From contig DASPKX010000097.1 in the NCBI GenBank assembly GCA_035627835.1, forward strand, positions 1 to 29,412: a DNA stretch of 29,412 nt, written 5' to 3'. The notes below the pieces were generated by a model. The model was not told the DNA's origin and searched no databases. It saw only the letters and a list, made by a program, of their open reading frames with translations. The DNA comes from DASPKX01 sp035627835 (GTDB lineage Bacteria > Verrucomicrobiota > Verrucomicrobiia > Limisphaerales > SXQI01). Below, in pieces: positions 8,118-16,732 of the stretch; position 1 is the first letter of the stretch; each line of letters opens with the position of its first letter. The position numbers were made by a program, and so were the translations under genes.

Positions 8118-8933
8118 TTAGCGGTAAGGCTGGTGCAGGTGAACCGGCTCCACCTTTTTCTTCTTCGACTTGATGTTGAGCGTTTCCACAATCACCGAAA
8201 ACGCCATCGCAAAGTAGATGTACCCCTTCGGGATTTCCTTGTGGAACCCTTCGGCCACCAGGGCGCAGCCGATCAGGATGAGGAAGCTCAAGGCGAGCAT
8301 CTTCACCGTGGGATGCCGATCCACGAATGCACTGACGCTGTTGACGAAGACCAGCATGAATACCATGGCGATGACGACGGCGGCGATCATCACGCCGACC
8401 TGCTTCACCATGCCCACGGCGGTGATCACCGAATCCAGCGAGAAAACGATGTCGAGCAGCATGATTTGAACGAGAACGCTGGTGAAGCTGGGCGCTGCCT
8501 TTGCCGTGGCGTGCCCATCCTCCCCCTCCAGGCGCTCGTGGATCTCGCGTGTGGCTTTGAAAAGAAGGAACAATCCCCCCAGCAGCAAAATCAGATCGCG
8601 TCCGGAGATCGGGTGCGGATGATCCATGCCCAGAATGGCGGGGATATGGAAAAGGGGCGCCGTCAGCTTGACCATCCACGCAAGGCCCATCAAGAGCAGC
8701 ACGCGTGTGATCAGCGCGAGCATGAGGCCGAGTTTGCGGGCTTTGGCCTGCTGCTCCGCGGGCAGCTTCGAGGCGAGAATGGAGATAAATACGATGTTGT
8801 CGATGCCCAGGACAATTTCCAGAACCGTGAGTGTTAGAAGGGCAATCCAAACCTCCGGTTGTGTCGCCCACGTGAAGCTGATCTCCGCAAATCCCATGGC
8901 TTCAATGATGTTGCCGTTTTTGTCGGCGGTCAA
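8118..8933 (-). CDS. TerC family integral membrane protein
   Basis: A 271-residue protein with about seven membrane helices and the two TerC-family signatures, each with an intramembrane aspartate: L-E-I-V-L-G-I-D-N-I-V-F (near the N-terminus) and L-L-D-I-V-F-S-L-D-S-V-I-T-A-V-G (middle). TerC proteins have been linked to tellurite resistance and, in characterised cases, to manganese export and metal loading of secreted proteins. A His-rich stretch M-D-H-P-H-P lies between helices. The called start is a TTG with an AGGGG sequence 5 bases upstream; the alternative is ATG at 8897, which would shorten it by 12 residues. It is the first gene of the minus-strand group and lies divergently, 51 bp from the secreted protein gene at 8985. 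Confidence 0.9.
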   Translation of the reverse strand: MTADKNGNIIEAMGFAEISFTWATQPEVWIALLTLTVLEIVLGIDNIVFISILASKLPAEQQAKARKLGLMLALITRVLLLMGLAWMVKLTAPLFHIPAILGMDHPHPISGRDLILLLGGLFLLFKATREIHERLEGEDGHATAKAAPSFTSVLVQIMLLDIVFSLDSVITAVGMVKQVGVMIAAVVIAMVFMLVFVNSVSAFVDRHPTVKMLALSFLILIGCALVAEGFHKEIPKGYIYFAMAFSVIVETLNIKSKKKKVEPVHLHQPYR

Positions 8934-8984
8934 TTGCCCCTTGCTTCCGGGCGCTTTGGGCGCAAACTAAGGGCCGGAGTGTTT

Positions 8985-10082
8985 ATGTGCCTGCGTCTGT
9001 TATTTCTGCTTCTCCTTCTCGTTTTGCCTGTCGCAACCGGAGCAGCGGCCACTGTTGAGTCCACGTTGAACTACCTCTCCTTGCGAGTGCATCCTGCTGA
9101 GACTCGCGGGCCCTTCGGTTTCGAGTACGAAGGGAGATTCACCACCGATGAGTTCGAGGTGAACAACGAGCTTGGCCTTGCCAGCTCCAGCAGCCCATAC
9201 GACCACGCGGCCTTGTACCTGCTCACGGACCCAAGCTCGTTTGAAGACATCGTGCTTTTCGTCGAGATGTATGTGCCATTGGCGAACAAGGACACCAACG
9301 CCGTCATCGACTTTTACGAATATAAGCACGCGGTCTCAACGAACACCACTGGACGATTCTCCACCACAGGTCAGAATCCCGGGCCGGTGAACGTCTCGTG
9401 GAACCGCGCGGCCAGCAACTCGGTCGGCACTCTCACCCTGAACTTTCCAACCCTGGGCCTAACGTTTAACCACCTCTTTGAGATTCTGGAGTACCGGGGC
9501 ACCTACACCTATGTGCAAGACTTGCAAAATCTTACAGGCACGAATGCGATGGTGCGTGTGGGAGTGCCCGAACACACCATACGCGGCAGCTTGAACCTGA
9601 TTGTCTCGAACGCCAACCAGATTGCCTGGGACGACGGCTCGGCCTCGTGGATGGACCAGGATCGCGGCGGGTTGACCTTCACTCCCATAAATCGAGTGCT
9701 GCAGCGCAATGGCGCCACCTACGCCGACGCGATCGCCTTCGAGGATGGCTATCGCCCCACGGCTGCATCCGATTACCAATTTGCCGTGTTCGTGCTGCGG
9801 GATCCGCGGGATAAAAACAATAATGGCGTTCCTGATCTCACAGACCCAAATACGAATCCAAGTCCATTGGCGCCAAAGCTCTCGGTGCGCCTGTCGGGGA
9901 ACAGCTTGATCTTCCGCATCGAAGGCGCGATTGGCGCGATCTACGACTTAGAATCCCGCACCAGCCTTACAACGGGTTCATGGTCCCGCCAACAGACCAT
10001 CACGATGCCAACGGCCATCCATGAGATCAGCCTCCCGCGCCCGACGAACCCGCGGCAGTTCTGGCGATTGCGAGTGAAGTAG
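8985..10082 (+). CDS. Secreted protein of unknown function
   Basis: A 365-residue protein with a clear signal peptide (M-C-L-R-L then a leucine-rich core, A-T-G-A-A-A before the cut). I do not recognise the central region, which is rich in Asn, Thr, Ser and aromatic residues as in secreted beta proteins. Near residue 275 it has D-K-N-N-N-G-V-P-D-L-T-D-P, a calcium-binding repeat like thrombospondin type 3. The C-terminus (about 290-365) looks like a separate beta domain with Y-D-L-E-S-R-T-S-L and ends in R-Q-F-W-R-L-R-V-K, a tail I have seen in many verrucomicrobial secreted proteins. The frame is open back to 8859, but a GGAG sequence 6 bases before the ATG at 8985 and the signal peptide fix the start. 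Likely a cell-surface or matrix protein. Confidence 0.8.
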   Translation: MCLRLLFLLLLLVLPVATGAAATVESTLNYLSLRVHPAETRGPFGFEYEGRFTTDEFEVNNELGLASSSSPYDHAALYLLTDPSSFEDIVLFVEMYVPLANKDTNAVIDFYEYKHAVSTNTTGRFSTTGQNPGPVNVSWNRAASNSVGTLTLNFPTLGLTFNHLFEILEYRGTYTYVQDLQNLTGTNAMVRVGVPEHTIRGSLNLIVSNANQIAWDDGSASWMDQDRGGLTFTPINRVLQRNGATYADAIAFEDGYRPTAASDYQFAVFVLRDPRDKNNNGVPDLTDPNTNPSPLAPKLSVRLSGNSLIFRIEGAIGAIYDLESRTSLTTGSWSRQQTITMPTAIHEISLPRPTNPRQFWRLRVK

Positions 10083-10151
10083 TTAGAAAGATTCAGGTTT
10101 TCCCCGATACCTGCTCGGTGCGGCTCTGGAGTATCCACTCCTTTCGCCCTG

Positions 10152-12200
10152 ATGGGAGGTATGAAACAGCGCTGCATTTTTCGAGCACTGGTTTGGACTT
10201 GGTTCGTAGTCGCCGTCAGTCTTGCGGCCGCAGAGCCGGAACAAACCGCCGGCACCAATGCTTTCCCCTTAACCCGCTTGTCCCTGCGTGAGCTTGCGGG
10301 CGTGGAAGTGACCTCCGCGTCGCGAACGGAGGAATCGCTTCTAAATGCGGCCGCCGCCATTTCGGTGATAAGCAATGAGGACATCCGCAGATCGGGCGCG
10401 CTCAATATCGCGGATGCGCTTCGGATGGCTCCCGGCCTGAATGTTGCCCAGATCAATGCAAACAAGTGGGCGGTGAGCGCGCGGGGCTTCAACAGCCGCT
10501 TCGCGAACAAGCTTTTGGTCCTGATGGATGGCCGCAGGGTGTACACCCCTCTCTCTTCCGGCGTTCATTGGGATATTCAGGACACGCTGCTCGCCGATCT
10601 CGACCAGATCGAAGTCATACGCGGGCCCGGAGGCGCTTTGTGGGGCGCGAACGCCGTCAATGGGGTGATTAACATCACCACAAAACCGGCTTGGGAAACA
10701 CAAGGGTTCCTGTTGACCGCGACGGCAGGCTCCGAGTTGAACCAAGGGGGAGCCTTTCGTTATGGCGGCGCCTTGGCGACCAATTTGCATTACCGTGTTT
10801 ATGCCAAAGCCTTCAATCACGAAGACTTTCTGGAATTGGACGGTGGAGAAGCGGCTGACGAGTGGTGGCAGCAACGGGAAGGTTTCCGCGTTGACTGGCG
10901 GCCCACCCCGCAGGATCTCGTCACCTTCCAAGGGGACGCATACTATGGCCGGTCAGGCGACCGACTTACTCTCGCGCAGCCAACACCTCCGTTTCAACAA
11001 TCGGTTTTTGAGCGCGCACGCGCGGCGGGCGGAGACGCTCTGGCGCGGTGGAATCACACCTTCTCGGAAATCTCGGAACTCACCCTCCAGGCATATTATG
11101 ACCGCACGGAGCGGAGCAACGTGTATCTGGATGCCTCTGTGGACACTTACGACGTGGATCTGCAACACCGGATTGAGACCGGTGACCGGAATGAAATCAT
11201 CTGGGGCGCCGCGTATAGCCTCGTCAGCGATGAGGTGCGAGGGGGCTACAGCGCGCTCTATGATCCGATTTCGGCCCATGATCAGTTGGCCAGCGCCTTC
11301 CTGCAGGATCGCTACGAGCTGATTGAGAACCGCTTGTGGGCGACAGCCGGCGCCAAAGTTGAGCACAACGATTACAGCGGGTGGGAGTTCCAGCCGAGCG
11401 CAAGGCTGACGTTCAAACCGCAGGAGCGGCAAACGCTTTGGGCCGCTGTGTCGCGCGCCGTGCGCACACCAGCGCGTTTTGAGCGCGATAGCCTGGTGCA
11501 CACAGCGATCCCTCCGGGTCCCGGAGGATCAAACATGGTCAGCAGAACCATTGGAGGCAGTGGCTTCGATTCAGAAAAGTTGGTGGCCTACGAGGTGGGG
11601 CACCGTATCGAGCCGCGCGACGACATCTTCCTGGACCTGGCGTTGTACTACAACGACTACGATGAGCTTCGCTCCAGCGATCGCGAGGCCCGGATTCCCG
11701 GTGCGCCGGGATCGCCAACGATCATTCCCGCCACTTGGAGGAACAACACCGAAGCCGAAGCCTATGGATTTGAATTCGCGCCGTCGTGGCAAGTGCGGGA
11801 GTACTGGCGGCTCCGCGCGGGTTATAGCCTCTTGAAAGTCAACGTGCATAGCTTCACCGCTGTGCCCGACCCGAGTTCCATCGGCATTGAAGGGGACAGC
11901 CCGCAACAGCAGTTCCATCTCCGCTCGATGCTGGATCTCCCGCATCACCTTCAGTTGGACAGCGCGGTTTACTACGTGGATGAACTGCCCAATCAGCGCC
12001 TTTTGGGCAGCTCAACCGTCCAGGATTACACTCGGCTCGATGTCCGGCTTGGATGGGTTCCGCGCCCAGAGTTGGAGTTCAGCCTCGTCTTTCAAAACCT
12101 GCTCGACCCGCAGCACCCGGAATTCGGTTCGACAACGCCGTTGGTTACCCCGACGGAGATCGAGCGGAGCGTTTACGCAAAAGTGACATGGCGGTTTTAA
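10152..12200 (+). CDS. TonB-dependent outer membrane receptor
   Basis: A 682-residue protein: signal peptide (about 1-27), then L-T-R-L-S-L-R-E-L-A-G-V-E-V-T-S-A-S-R, which matches the TonB-box/linker of this receptor subfamily, then the plug domain (about 55-170; I-S-N-E-D-I-R-R-S-G, A-D-A-L-R-M-A-P-G, R-G-F-N-S-R-F-A-N-K-L-L-V, E-V-I-R-G-P-G, W-G-A-N-A-V-N-G-V-I-N-I) and a 22-strand-type barrel to the terminal phenylalanine (V-T-W-R-F). It imports an unknown ligand across the outer membrane using TonB energy. An ATG three codons downstream (10161) is an alternative start. The stop overlaps the start region of the following YfiR-like gene, with sensor kinase and regulator genes after it, which suggests a receptor tied to signalling. 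Confidence 0.93.
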   Translation: MGGMKQRCIFRALVWTWFVVAVSLAAAEPEQTAGTNAFPLTRLSLRELAGVEVTSASRTEESLLNAAAAISVISNEDIRRSGALNIADALRMAPGLNVAQINANKWAVSARGFNSRFANKLLVLMDGRRVYTPLSSGVHWDIQDTLLADLDQIEVIRGPGGALWGANAVNGVINITTKPAWETQGFLLTATAGSELNQGGAFRYGGALATNLHYRVYAKAFNHEDFLELDGGEAADEWWQQREGFRVDWRPTPQDLVTFQGDAYYGRSGDRLTLAQPTPPFQQSVFERARAAGGDALARWNHTFSEISELTLQAYYDRTERSNVYLDASVDTYDVDLQHRIETGDRNEIIWGAAYSLVSDEVRGGYSALYDPISAHDQLASAFLQDRYELIENRLWATAGAKVEHNDYSGWEFQPSARLTFKPQERQTLWAAVSRAVRTPARFERDSLVHTAIPPGPGGSNMVSRTIGGSGFDSEKLVAYEVGHRIEPRDDIFLDLALYYNDYDELRSSDREARIPGAPGSPTIIPATWRNNTEAEAYGFEFAPSWQVREYWRLRAGYSLLKVNVHSFTAVPDPSSIGIEGDSPQQQFHLRSMLDLPHHLQLDSAVYYVDELPNQRLLGSSTVQDYTRLDVRLGWVPRPELEFSLVFQNLLDPQHPEFGSTTPLVTPTEIERSVYAKVTWRF

Positions 12201-12772
12201 GATCCATCCGCCTGTTTGCGCTGCTGGTTGCCGCGCTCGCTGGCCTGCTTTTCGCGCCCCCTCACGCGCAGGAAAGCAGCTCAGCCGGGCGGCTCAAGGC
12301 AACTGAATGGCAGATTAAAGGCGCTTACCTGTACAATTTCGCCTTGTTCACCCGGTGGCCCGCGGCGGCTTTCAAGGGGAAGGACTCTCCTTTCGTGATC
12401 GCTATTCTCGGTGACGATCCATTTGGCGCGCCATTGGACGACAGCCTTGTCAAGGAGCAGGTGAATGGACGGCCCATTCGCATCGTCCGCGCCCCAACGG
12501 GTGCTGCCGTGCCGGAGTGCCATCTCCTGTTCATCTCGGTTTCAGAAAAGCGGCGGCTGCAGGAAATTTTCGACAGCATCAGCGGCAAGCCCATCTTCAC
12601 CGTTGCAGATTTCGAGCCATTCTGCCAGGTGGGCGGAGGGGCGCGTTTCCGCAAAGACGGGCGGAATATTCGGCTTGTGATGAACCCGGGAGCGATTCGC
12701 GCGGCCGGATTGCGCGTGGATGCCGAGTTGCTGCAGATGGCGACACTTAAGGAAACAGAGCCGAGGAAATGA
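12188..12772 (+). CDS. YfiR-like periplasmic protein (DUF4154)
   Basis: A 194-residue exported protein: signal peptide 1-28 (cut near A-H-A-Q), then the family opening K-G-A-Y-L-Y-N-F-A-L-F-T-R-W-P, followed by F-V-I-A-I-L-G-D-D-P-F-G and, in the second half, I-F-T-V-A-D-F-E-P-F-C-Q-V-G-G-G and I-R-L-V-M-N-P, all typical of YfiR/DUF4154. In Pseudomonas YfiR is the periplasmic inhibitor of the diguanylate cyclase YfiN; here the neighbour is a histidine kinase with a periplasmic sensor domain instead, so this protein may gate that kinase (inference). It starts 10 bases inside the end of the TonB receptor gene and its stop TGA overlaps the kinase ATG by 4 bases, so translation is probably coupled. 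Confidence 0.9.
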   Translation: MAVLRSIRLFALLVAALAGLLFAPPHAQESSSAGRLKATEWQIKGAYLYNFALFTRWPAAAFKGKDSPFVIAILGDDPFGAPLDDSLVKEQVNGRPIRIVRAPTGAAVPECHLLFISVSEKRRLQEIFDSISGKPIFTVADFEPFCQVGGGARFRKDGRNIRLVMNPGAIRAAGLRVDAELLQMATLKETEPRK

Positions 12773-14178
12773 AGCGTGTCTCCTTAAAGGATCTCTCCAT
12801 CCGGTCGAAGCTGATCCTGCTGGGCGCCGCGCCAAGCATCGTTGTCCTCGTGCTGGCCGCGTTTGTCTTTGCCTTCTATGATCTCGCCGCCTTTCGGCGC
12901 GCAATGGGTGATGAGCTTCGCGCCCTGGCGCATTTTATCGGGTACAGCTCCCAGCCTGCTCTCCGCTTTGAGGACCAGGAGCGCGCGGTGGAAATCCTGC
13001 GCGGCCTTTCCGGCAACCGAGACATCGTTGCAGCCGTTATTTTCGATCGGCAGGGGGCGGTTTTCGCTTCGTACGCTAAGGGGCGGGCTATCCGGCAGTT
13101 TGCGCCGCTTTCAAACGCTGCCGCGCCAGCCCCCGCGTCGCGCGGAGTGTCCGTTTTCGAGCCGATTGTGCAGAACCGGGCCCACCTCGGCCATATCTAC
13201 ATCGAGAGCGGAATGGAACGATTCTGGCGCCGCGCGCTCATTCTGCTTGCTTCCGCGTCGGTCGCGGTGCTCGCCTTCTCGCTCCTCAGTTTCCTGCTCT
13301 CCCAACGCTTCCAACATCACATTTCAACCCCGCTCCGCCAACTCAGCGGGGCTGCCAGCTCTGTCGCGCAGAATGCGGATTACACCGTGCGAGTGGAGGA
13401 GCAGCCAGGCCCGGAACTCTCCGTGCTCACCCGCGCTTTCAACCAGATGCTTTCAAAGATTGAGCAGCAGGACTCAACGCTGCGCCAGCGCGCCGCGGAG
13501 CTGGAAGCGGTGAACAAGGAGCTGGAGGCTTTCACTTACACTGTCTCCCACGACTTGCGCTCGCCCTTGCGCGCCATGGCCGGTTACGCCCAGATCCTCA
13601 AACGGAGCGCGGCGGACCGCCTCACAGCGGATGATTTGGACTGCGTTCAACGCATTCAAAACAATGCGCGCCGCATGAGCGAACTCATCGACGATTTGCT
13701 GGCATTTTCACGCCTCGACACGCAACCGATCGAGAAAGCGCCCTTGAACCTTAACGAAATCATCCAGCGCGCTCTCCAGCCGCTCGAGCCGCTGATTGCG
13801 AACTCGCGCGCTCAGCTCCTGATCCACCCGCTCCCGCCCGCCAGCGCGGACGCTGCCCTTATCGAGCAAGTCTTCGCCAACGTCCTCGGCAATGCCATCA
13901 AGTACAGCCGCAAGCACCCTAACCCCAGGATTGAGGTCGGGTACATGGACCGCGATGGCAAACCGATTTATTTTGTTCGCGACAATGGCGTTGGATTCGA
14001 CATGCAGTACGCGGACAAGCTTTTTGGGGTGTTCCAACGGCTCCATCGGGCCGATGAGTTTGAGGGCACCGGTGTTGGGCTGGCTATCGTCCAGCGCATT
14101 ATCGTCCGGCATGGTGGCAAAATATGGGCCGAAAGCTCACCGGACAAAGGCGCCACTTTCTTTTTTACCCTGAACTGA
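12769..14178 (+). CDS. Membrane sensor histidine kinase: CHASE8-HAMP-HisKA-HATPase
   Basis: A 469-residue inner-membrane kinase. Helix 1 about 14-37, periplasmic sensor about 40-150 resembling CHASE8 (R-A-L-A-H-F-I-G-Y-S-S-Q-P-A-L and A-A-V-I-F-D-R-Q-G), helix 2 about 155-178, HAMP about 180-235, HisKA with H261 in V-S-H-D-L-R-S-P-L-R-A-M, and HATPase_c with intact boxes: N-V-L-G-N-A-I-K-Y-S, D-N-G-V-G-F-D and G-T-G-V-G-L-A-I-V. It carries no receiver of its own; the single-domain regulator gene 2 bp downstream is its likely partner. The ATG overlaps the YfiR gene stop by 4 bases. The HisKA-HATPase module is the type found in phytochrome-like kinases that pair with Rcp1-type regulators. Confidence 0.93.
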   Translation: MKRVSLKDLSIRSKLILLGAAPSIVVLVLAAFVFAFYDLAAFRRAMGDELRALAHFIGYSSQPALRFEDQERAVEILRGLSGNRDIVAAVIFDRQGAVFASYAKGRAIRQFAPLSNAAAPAPASRGVSVFEPIVQNRAHLGHIYIESGMERFWRRALILLASASVAVLAFSLLSFLLSQRFQHHISTPLRQLSGAASSVAQNADYTVRVEEQPGPELSVLTRAFNQMLSKIEQQDSTLRQRAAELEAVNKELEAFTYTVSHDLRSPLRAMAGYAQILKRSAADRLTADDLDCVQRIQNNARRMSELIDDLLAFSRLDTQPIEKAPLNLNEIIQRALQPLEPLIANSRAQLLIHPLPPASADAALIEQVFANVLGNAIKYSRKHPNPRIEVGYMDRDGKPIYFVRDNGVGFDMQYADKLFGVFQRLHRADEFEGTGVGLAIVQRIIVRHGGKIWAESSPDKGATFFFTLN

Positions 14179-14180
14179 AC

Positions 14181-14606
14181 ATGGCCCGAGTGGACATATT
14201 GCTGGTTGATGATAATCCGGATGAGCTGGGGCTCACCATGAGCGCGTTGCGCGAGACTGGCGCGGCCCGGGAGATCGCTGTGGCCCGTGACGGAGCTGAA
14301 GCGCTCGACTTTATATTCTGCCAGGGCCCCTTCGCCCATCGCAAAGTCGAGGAGACTCCCCGCCTCATCCTGCTGGACATCAAGCTGCCCAAGGTGGATG
14401 GGATCGAAGTGTTAAAGCGCATCAAAAAGGACGAGCGCACACAGCGCATCCCCGTGGTGATGCTGACTTCCTCCTCGCGCAAAGCGGACCTCGACGCCAG
14501 CTATCAAGCGGGCGCCAATAGTTACCTCGTGAAGTCCGTCGATTACGACCAGTTCACGCGCGACGTGCGCCAACTGGGCGAATATTGGCTGGGGCTTAAC
14601 CAATAG
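14181..14606 (+). CDS. Single-domain response regulator (Rcp1/CheY-like)
   Basis: A 141-residue receiver with no output domain. Acidic pocket D10/D11, phosphoacceptor D66 in L-L-D-I-K-L-P-K-V-D-G, switch residue T96 in V-M-L-T-S-S and K118 in Y-L-V-K-S-V. The insertion between the second and third strands (F-C-Q-G-P-F-A-H-R) and the C-terminal E-Y-W-L-G-L-N are typical of the Rcp1 group that works with phytochrome-like kinases. The ATG lies 2 bp after the kinase stop. With no DNA-binding domain it must act through protein contacts or pass phosphate onward. Convergent with pilT, only 1 bp apart, so an action on pilus motility can be imagined but the layout does not prove it. Confidence 0.92.
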   Translation: MARVDILLVDDNPDELGLTMSALRETGAAREIAVARDGAEALDFIFCQGPFAHRKVEETPRLILLDIKLPKVDGIEVLKRIKKDERTQRIPVVMLTSSSRKADLDASYQAGANSYLVKSVDYDQFTRDVRQLGEYWLGLNQ

Positions 14607-14607
14607 G

Positions 14608-15696
14608 TTAGCCGAGAATTCGCCGGCCTTCGTCCAGGAAGATGCCCTTGAAATTCATCTCCAGCGCCTGCGGGTTGCTTGCTTTGGCCAAGGCTTCCTT
14701 CTCACTGACTCTCCGTTCCTTAACCAGTGTGAAGAGCGCCTGATTGAAGTTCTGCATCCCGTCTTCGGTGCCGGTCTCAATCGCCGCTCCCAGTTTATCC
14801 AACCGGTTTTCCTCAATCATTTTGCGCACGGTGGGCGTGTTGATGAGGATTTCCAGGGCCGGGGTCACAGTTCCGTTCACCGTCGTCACCATGCGCTGGC
14901 AGATCACCGCCTGGAGCGTTCCGGCCAATTGGCGGCGCACCTGCTCACGCTCGTCCGCTTTGAAGAAATCCAGAATGCGCGTCACTGACTGCGCCGCGTT
15001 CGTTGTGTGAAGCGTGGAGAGAACGAGGTGCCCCGTGTCTGCGGCGCTCATAGCGGCTGAGAAGCTCGCGGCGTCGCGCATTTCGCCAATCATGATGATA
15101 TCCGGATCTTGGCGAAGAATGTTCCGCAAGCCGTGGTTGAAGGTGATTGTGTCCAACCCCAGCTCGCGCTGCTCGATCACCGATTGATTGTCGTCGAACA
15201 CGAACTCAATTGGATCCTCCAACGTGATGATATGCTTCTTCTGCGAGGCGTTGATGTGCTCAAGCATGGCGGCGAGCGTCGTGGATTTGCCCGATCCTGT
15301 GGAGCCCGCGACCAGAACAATGCCGCGTGGGGACAGGGCGATCTGCTTCAATATCGGGAGCAGCCCAAGCTCCTCAAAGCTCGGCACGTTCGTCTTCACA
15401 TAGCGCATGGCCAGGCACCATTGCCCGCGTTGCTGGAACACATTCGTGCGGAAACGACCGACGCCGGGGTAGAAATAGGAGAAATCCGCCTCGCGCTCTT
15501 CGTCCAGCTTCCTGCGCGCATGCTTCGGAATGATGTTTTCCACGACATTATCGAGCCACTCCACGGTGGGGATAGGGGCTTCAATCGCGACGAGCTGCCG
15601 GTTAATGCGGAAAATAATCGGCGCACCAATTTTGATGTGAACGTCGGACGCTCCGCCTTGAACAGCGGCATTGAGAACGCGGTGGAAAATCTCCAT
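14608..15696 (-). CDS. pilT: Type IV pilus retraction ATPase PilT
   Basis: A 362-residue cytoplasmic secretion-type ATPase of the usual PilT length. N-terminal PAS-like region with G-A-S-D-V-H-I, then A-M-R-Y-V-K, Walker A G-S-T-G-S-G-K-S-T (131-139), the Asp box T-L-E-D-P-I-E-F-V, Walker B-type D-P-D-I-I-M-I-G-E-M-R-D and the His box H-L-V-L-S-T-L-H-T-T-N-A, all diagnostic of PilT/PilU. It powers pilus retraction for twitching motility and DNA uptake by ATP hydrolysis at the pilus base. It stands alone on its strand, divergent from the aldolase gene (192 bp between), so its promoter lies in 15697-15888. No other pilus genes are in the window. Confidence 0.95.
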   Translation of the reverse strand: MEIFHRVLNAAVQGGASDVHIKIGAPIIFRINRQLVAIEAPIPTVEWLDNVVENIIPKHARRKLDEEREADFSYFYPGVGRFRTNVFQQRGQWCLAMRYVKTNVPSFEELGLLPILKQIALSPRGIVLVAGSTGSGKSTTLAAMLEHINASQKKHIITLEDPIEFVFDDNQSVIEQRELGLDTITFNHGLRNILRQDPDIIMIGEMRDAASFSAAMSAADTGHLVLSTLHTTNAAQSVTRILDFFKADEREQVRRQLAGTLQAVICQRMVTTVNGTVTPALEILINTPTVRKMIEENRLDKLGAAIETGTEDGMQNFNQALFTLVKERRVSEKEALAKASNPQALEMNFKGIFLDEGRRILG

Positions 15697-15888
15697 GGGT
15701 TGGCAAATTACAATTGTTGAAGGCCTTGTCTAGCAACTTTCTGGCCACCCTTAAGGGCCGCGCTCCCGCTCCTATTAACGCCTTCAAATCCCCCTCATTC
15801 AGCCCGCTCTTCGGCCTTTGGCATGGACAACTTTGGCTGCTCCCGCGTACAAACGTGTCGCGATTTTCACGCATAACGCGCGTCCAAC

Positions 15889-16725
15889 ATGAAAGAATAC
15901 CGGATCAATCGTCTCTTCCACCACCGCTCCAAACGCTGCTTTGATGTCGCCGTAGATCACGGCTTCTTCAATGAGCGAGGCTTTCTTCAGGGAATCGAGA
16001 ACCTCCGGGAGGCAGTCAAGGTTCTGGTCGAGGCCGCGCCAGACGCGATCCAACTCACGGTCGGGCAAGCGCACTATCTGCAAAGCATTCCAGGCCGCAA
16101 CAAGCCTGCCCTGGTTCTGCGCACGGATGTCGCCAATGTTTACGGCACGAACCTCCCTCGCACACTCTTCAGCCGGATGATCGAGCAGCCAGTCGAGCAA
16201 GCCATTCGCCTCGACGCGACCTGCGTTGTGGTGAACCTCTTCCGCATCCCAGAGCAGCCGGAGGTCACCGATCAGTGCATTCAGAACATCCTTCGCATTA
16301 AACCAGAGTGCGACCGCCATTCCATGCCGCTGATGATTGAGCCGCTGGTCTTCCAATCGAACCAGAAAGCGGGCGGCTATATGGTGGATGGCGATTTAGA
16401 CAAAATTCTCCCGCTTGTGCGCCAGGCTGTTGAACTCGGCGCCGACATCATCAAGGCGGATCCCACAGACGATGTGAGCCTCTACAACAAAGTTGTCCAG
16501 ATTGCCGGCCGCATTCCAGTGCTCGTCCGTGGCGGCGGCAAGGCTCCGGATAAAGAAATTCTCGAGCGCACAGAAAAACTGATGCAGCAAGGCGCTGCCG
16601 GCATCGTTTACGGCCGGAACATTATCCAACACGCGGACCCTGCCGGGATGACGAAAGCCTTGATGGCAATCGTGCACGAAGGCGCAACCGCAGCCCAGGC
16701 TGCCGCGCACATCCGCAAGAGCTAA
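15889..16725 (+). CDS. Class I (DhnA/DeoC-type) aldolase
   Basis: A 278-residue TIM-barrel enzyme of the class I aldolase family that includes archaeal-type fructose-bisphosphate aldolase, LsrF and related enzymes. Visible are V-A-V-D-H-G near the N-terminus, the Schiff-base lysine K189 in G-A-D-I-I-K-A-D-P-T, the phosphate-binding V-R-G-G-G-K and G-I-V-Y-G-R-N-I-I. It should cleave or form a C-C bond of a phosphorylated sugar via a lysine imine. The next gene, a sugar-type dehydrogenase, starts 7 bp downstream, so the pair may act in one sugar or polyol pathway. Whether the substrate is fructose 1,6-bisphosphate or another ketose phosphate cannot be read from the sequence. Confidence 0.87.
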   Translation: MKEYRINRLFHHRSKRCFDVAVDHGFFNERGFLQGIENLREAVKVLVEAAPDAIQLTVGQAHYLQSIPGRNKPALVLRTDVANVYGTNLPRTLFSRMIEQPVEQAIRLDATCVVVNLFRIPEQPEVTDQCIQNILRIKPECDRHSMPLMIEPLVFQSNQKAGGYMVDGDLDKILPLVRQAVELGADIIKADPTDDVSLYNKVVQIAGRIPVLVRGGGKAPDKEILERTEKLMQQGAAGIVYGRNIIQHADPAGMTKALMAIVHEGATAAQAAAHIRKS

Positions 16726-16732
16726 GGCGTTT

